From Caprimulgus europaeus (lineage: Eukaryota > Chordata > Aves > Caprimulgiformes > Caprimulgidae), in NCBI GenBank assembly GCA_907165065.1, contig OU015523.1:115284246-115348245 (forward strand): DNA of 64,000 nucleotides, read 5' to 3'. The position numbers and the translations under genes are program-made. Shown here piece by piece: positions 63,401 through 64,000 of this stretch. Each line of letters opens with the position of its first letter. The first letter of the stretch is position 1. The notes beneath the pieces were generated by a model that was not told the DNA's origin, ran no database searches, and was given only the letters and a program-made list of their open reading frames with translations.

Positions 63401-64000
63401 TTGGCGCAATGCTGCCATATTAACAGATAACAGCTTGCCCTCTCAGCAAACAGGAGGTTCCTACTGTGCATCACTCGTTTTGGGGGAAGAGGATGGACGA
63501 GGGGGTCCCACCTCCTGCTCCTGTTGGCAGGATAGTAGTAATGATTCCTAATGCCCACTGCCCCCAAAGCAGTGCTCAAATACATCGTGGGGGGCTGTTT
63601 TACTTAGGCGAAATAATGCACACATGCGGAGAAGAGGCATTATTCCCATTTTACAGAGTGCTTCATAGAGACAGAAAAGAACTTTATGTGACAAAGGAAA
63701 CATGTGGGATGAGAAGGAAAACCGAATTCATCCCACCCAGTCGTAGCCCAAATAACCGTAATATTGAATTAGTGCTCTGCTCAAAATGAGTGGAGATAAG
63801 AGGCTCCTGAAGTGTGGTTTGCAGTTAACCTTTGCTCCATGAGTCACAGGAATGACTGACAGAGGTCAGGCCAAAGGTTTCCCTAGCCCAATATCCTGCC
63901 CGATAGTGGCCCGCAACAGATGCGTATGGAGGAGCAAAACTAGGCAAAACACACTGTCATAACTCTACACAGCAATGTAGCGATTTGCAGCTCCCACATT
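60414..64000 (-). other. FAT3 upstream sequence without recognised genes
   Basis: Contains T-rich tracts at 61019-61043 and a T7-G6-TGG-A18 tract at 62295-62328. A small CpG cluster lies at 63220-63330 (for example GGAACGCGGGCTTGCC and CTCCAGCGCGTGTTATTCC). No exon is recognised, so it is unknown whether the window's right end is still inside the FAT3 transcription unit. Confidence 0.5.

Overview
This window is vertebrate nuclear DNA, almost certainly from a bird. Two things show this. A single 3.3-kb exon encodes the N-terminus of a FAT3-type giant cadherin with vertebrate splice sites. The surrounding DNA is studded with CR1 LINE 3' ends, recognised by the diagnostic 'CCCTTCCAACCCAAACCATTCTATGATTCTATGA'-style tails. 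A short fragment also matches the start of a widespread avian endogenous-retrovirus LTR. The species cannot be fixed from the sequence.

Layout: the only protein-coding gene I can support is FAT3 on the minus strand. Its start-codon exon lies at 15624-18935. It has a polypyrimidine tract and CAG acceptor, a 17-nt 5' UTR remnant, 1098 full codons plus one base, and a consensus GTGAGT donor in phase 1. Bases 1-15623 are the beginning of the next FAT3 intron (no further exon seen). Bases 18936-64000 lie upstream of the exon. They must hold either a very long 5' intron, with a non-coding first exon somewhere beyond the acceptor, or that intron plus the promoter. Candidate GC/CpG-rich patches lie at about 41740-42115 and 38490-38870.

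The intronic and upstream DNA is mostly AT-rich sequence with no recognisable genes. I recognise ten CR1 fragments. Nine are in + orientation, i.e. antisense to FAT3. The others seen are one probable LTR fragment, numerous homopolymer and short tandem tracts, a 37-bp perfect alternating purine-pyrimidine run just upstream of the FAT3 exon, and several small CpG clusters. No rRNA, tRNA, CRISPR or bacterial-type features were seen. All other long open frames look like chance ORFs, CR1 ORF2 remnants or shadows of the FAT3 exon.

I did not find a new biological system. The most interesting specific observation is at the FAT3 translation start. The short leader carries a minimal two-codon upstream ORF whose TGA overlaps the FAT3 ATG (ATGATGTGATGG), an arrangement that could tune translation.
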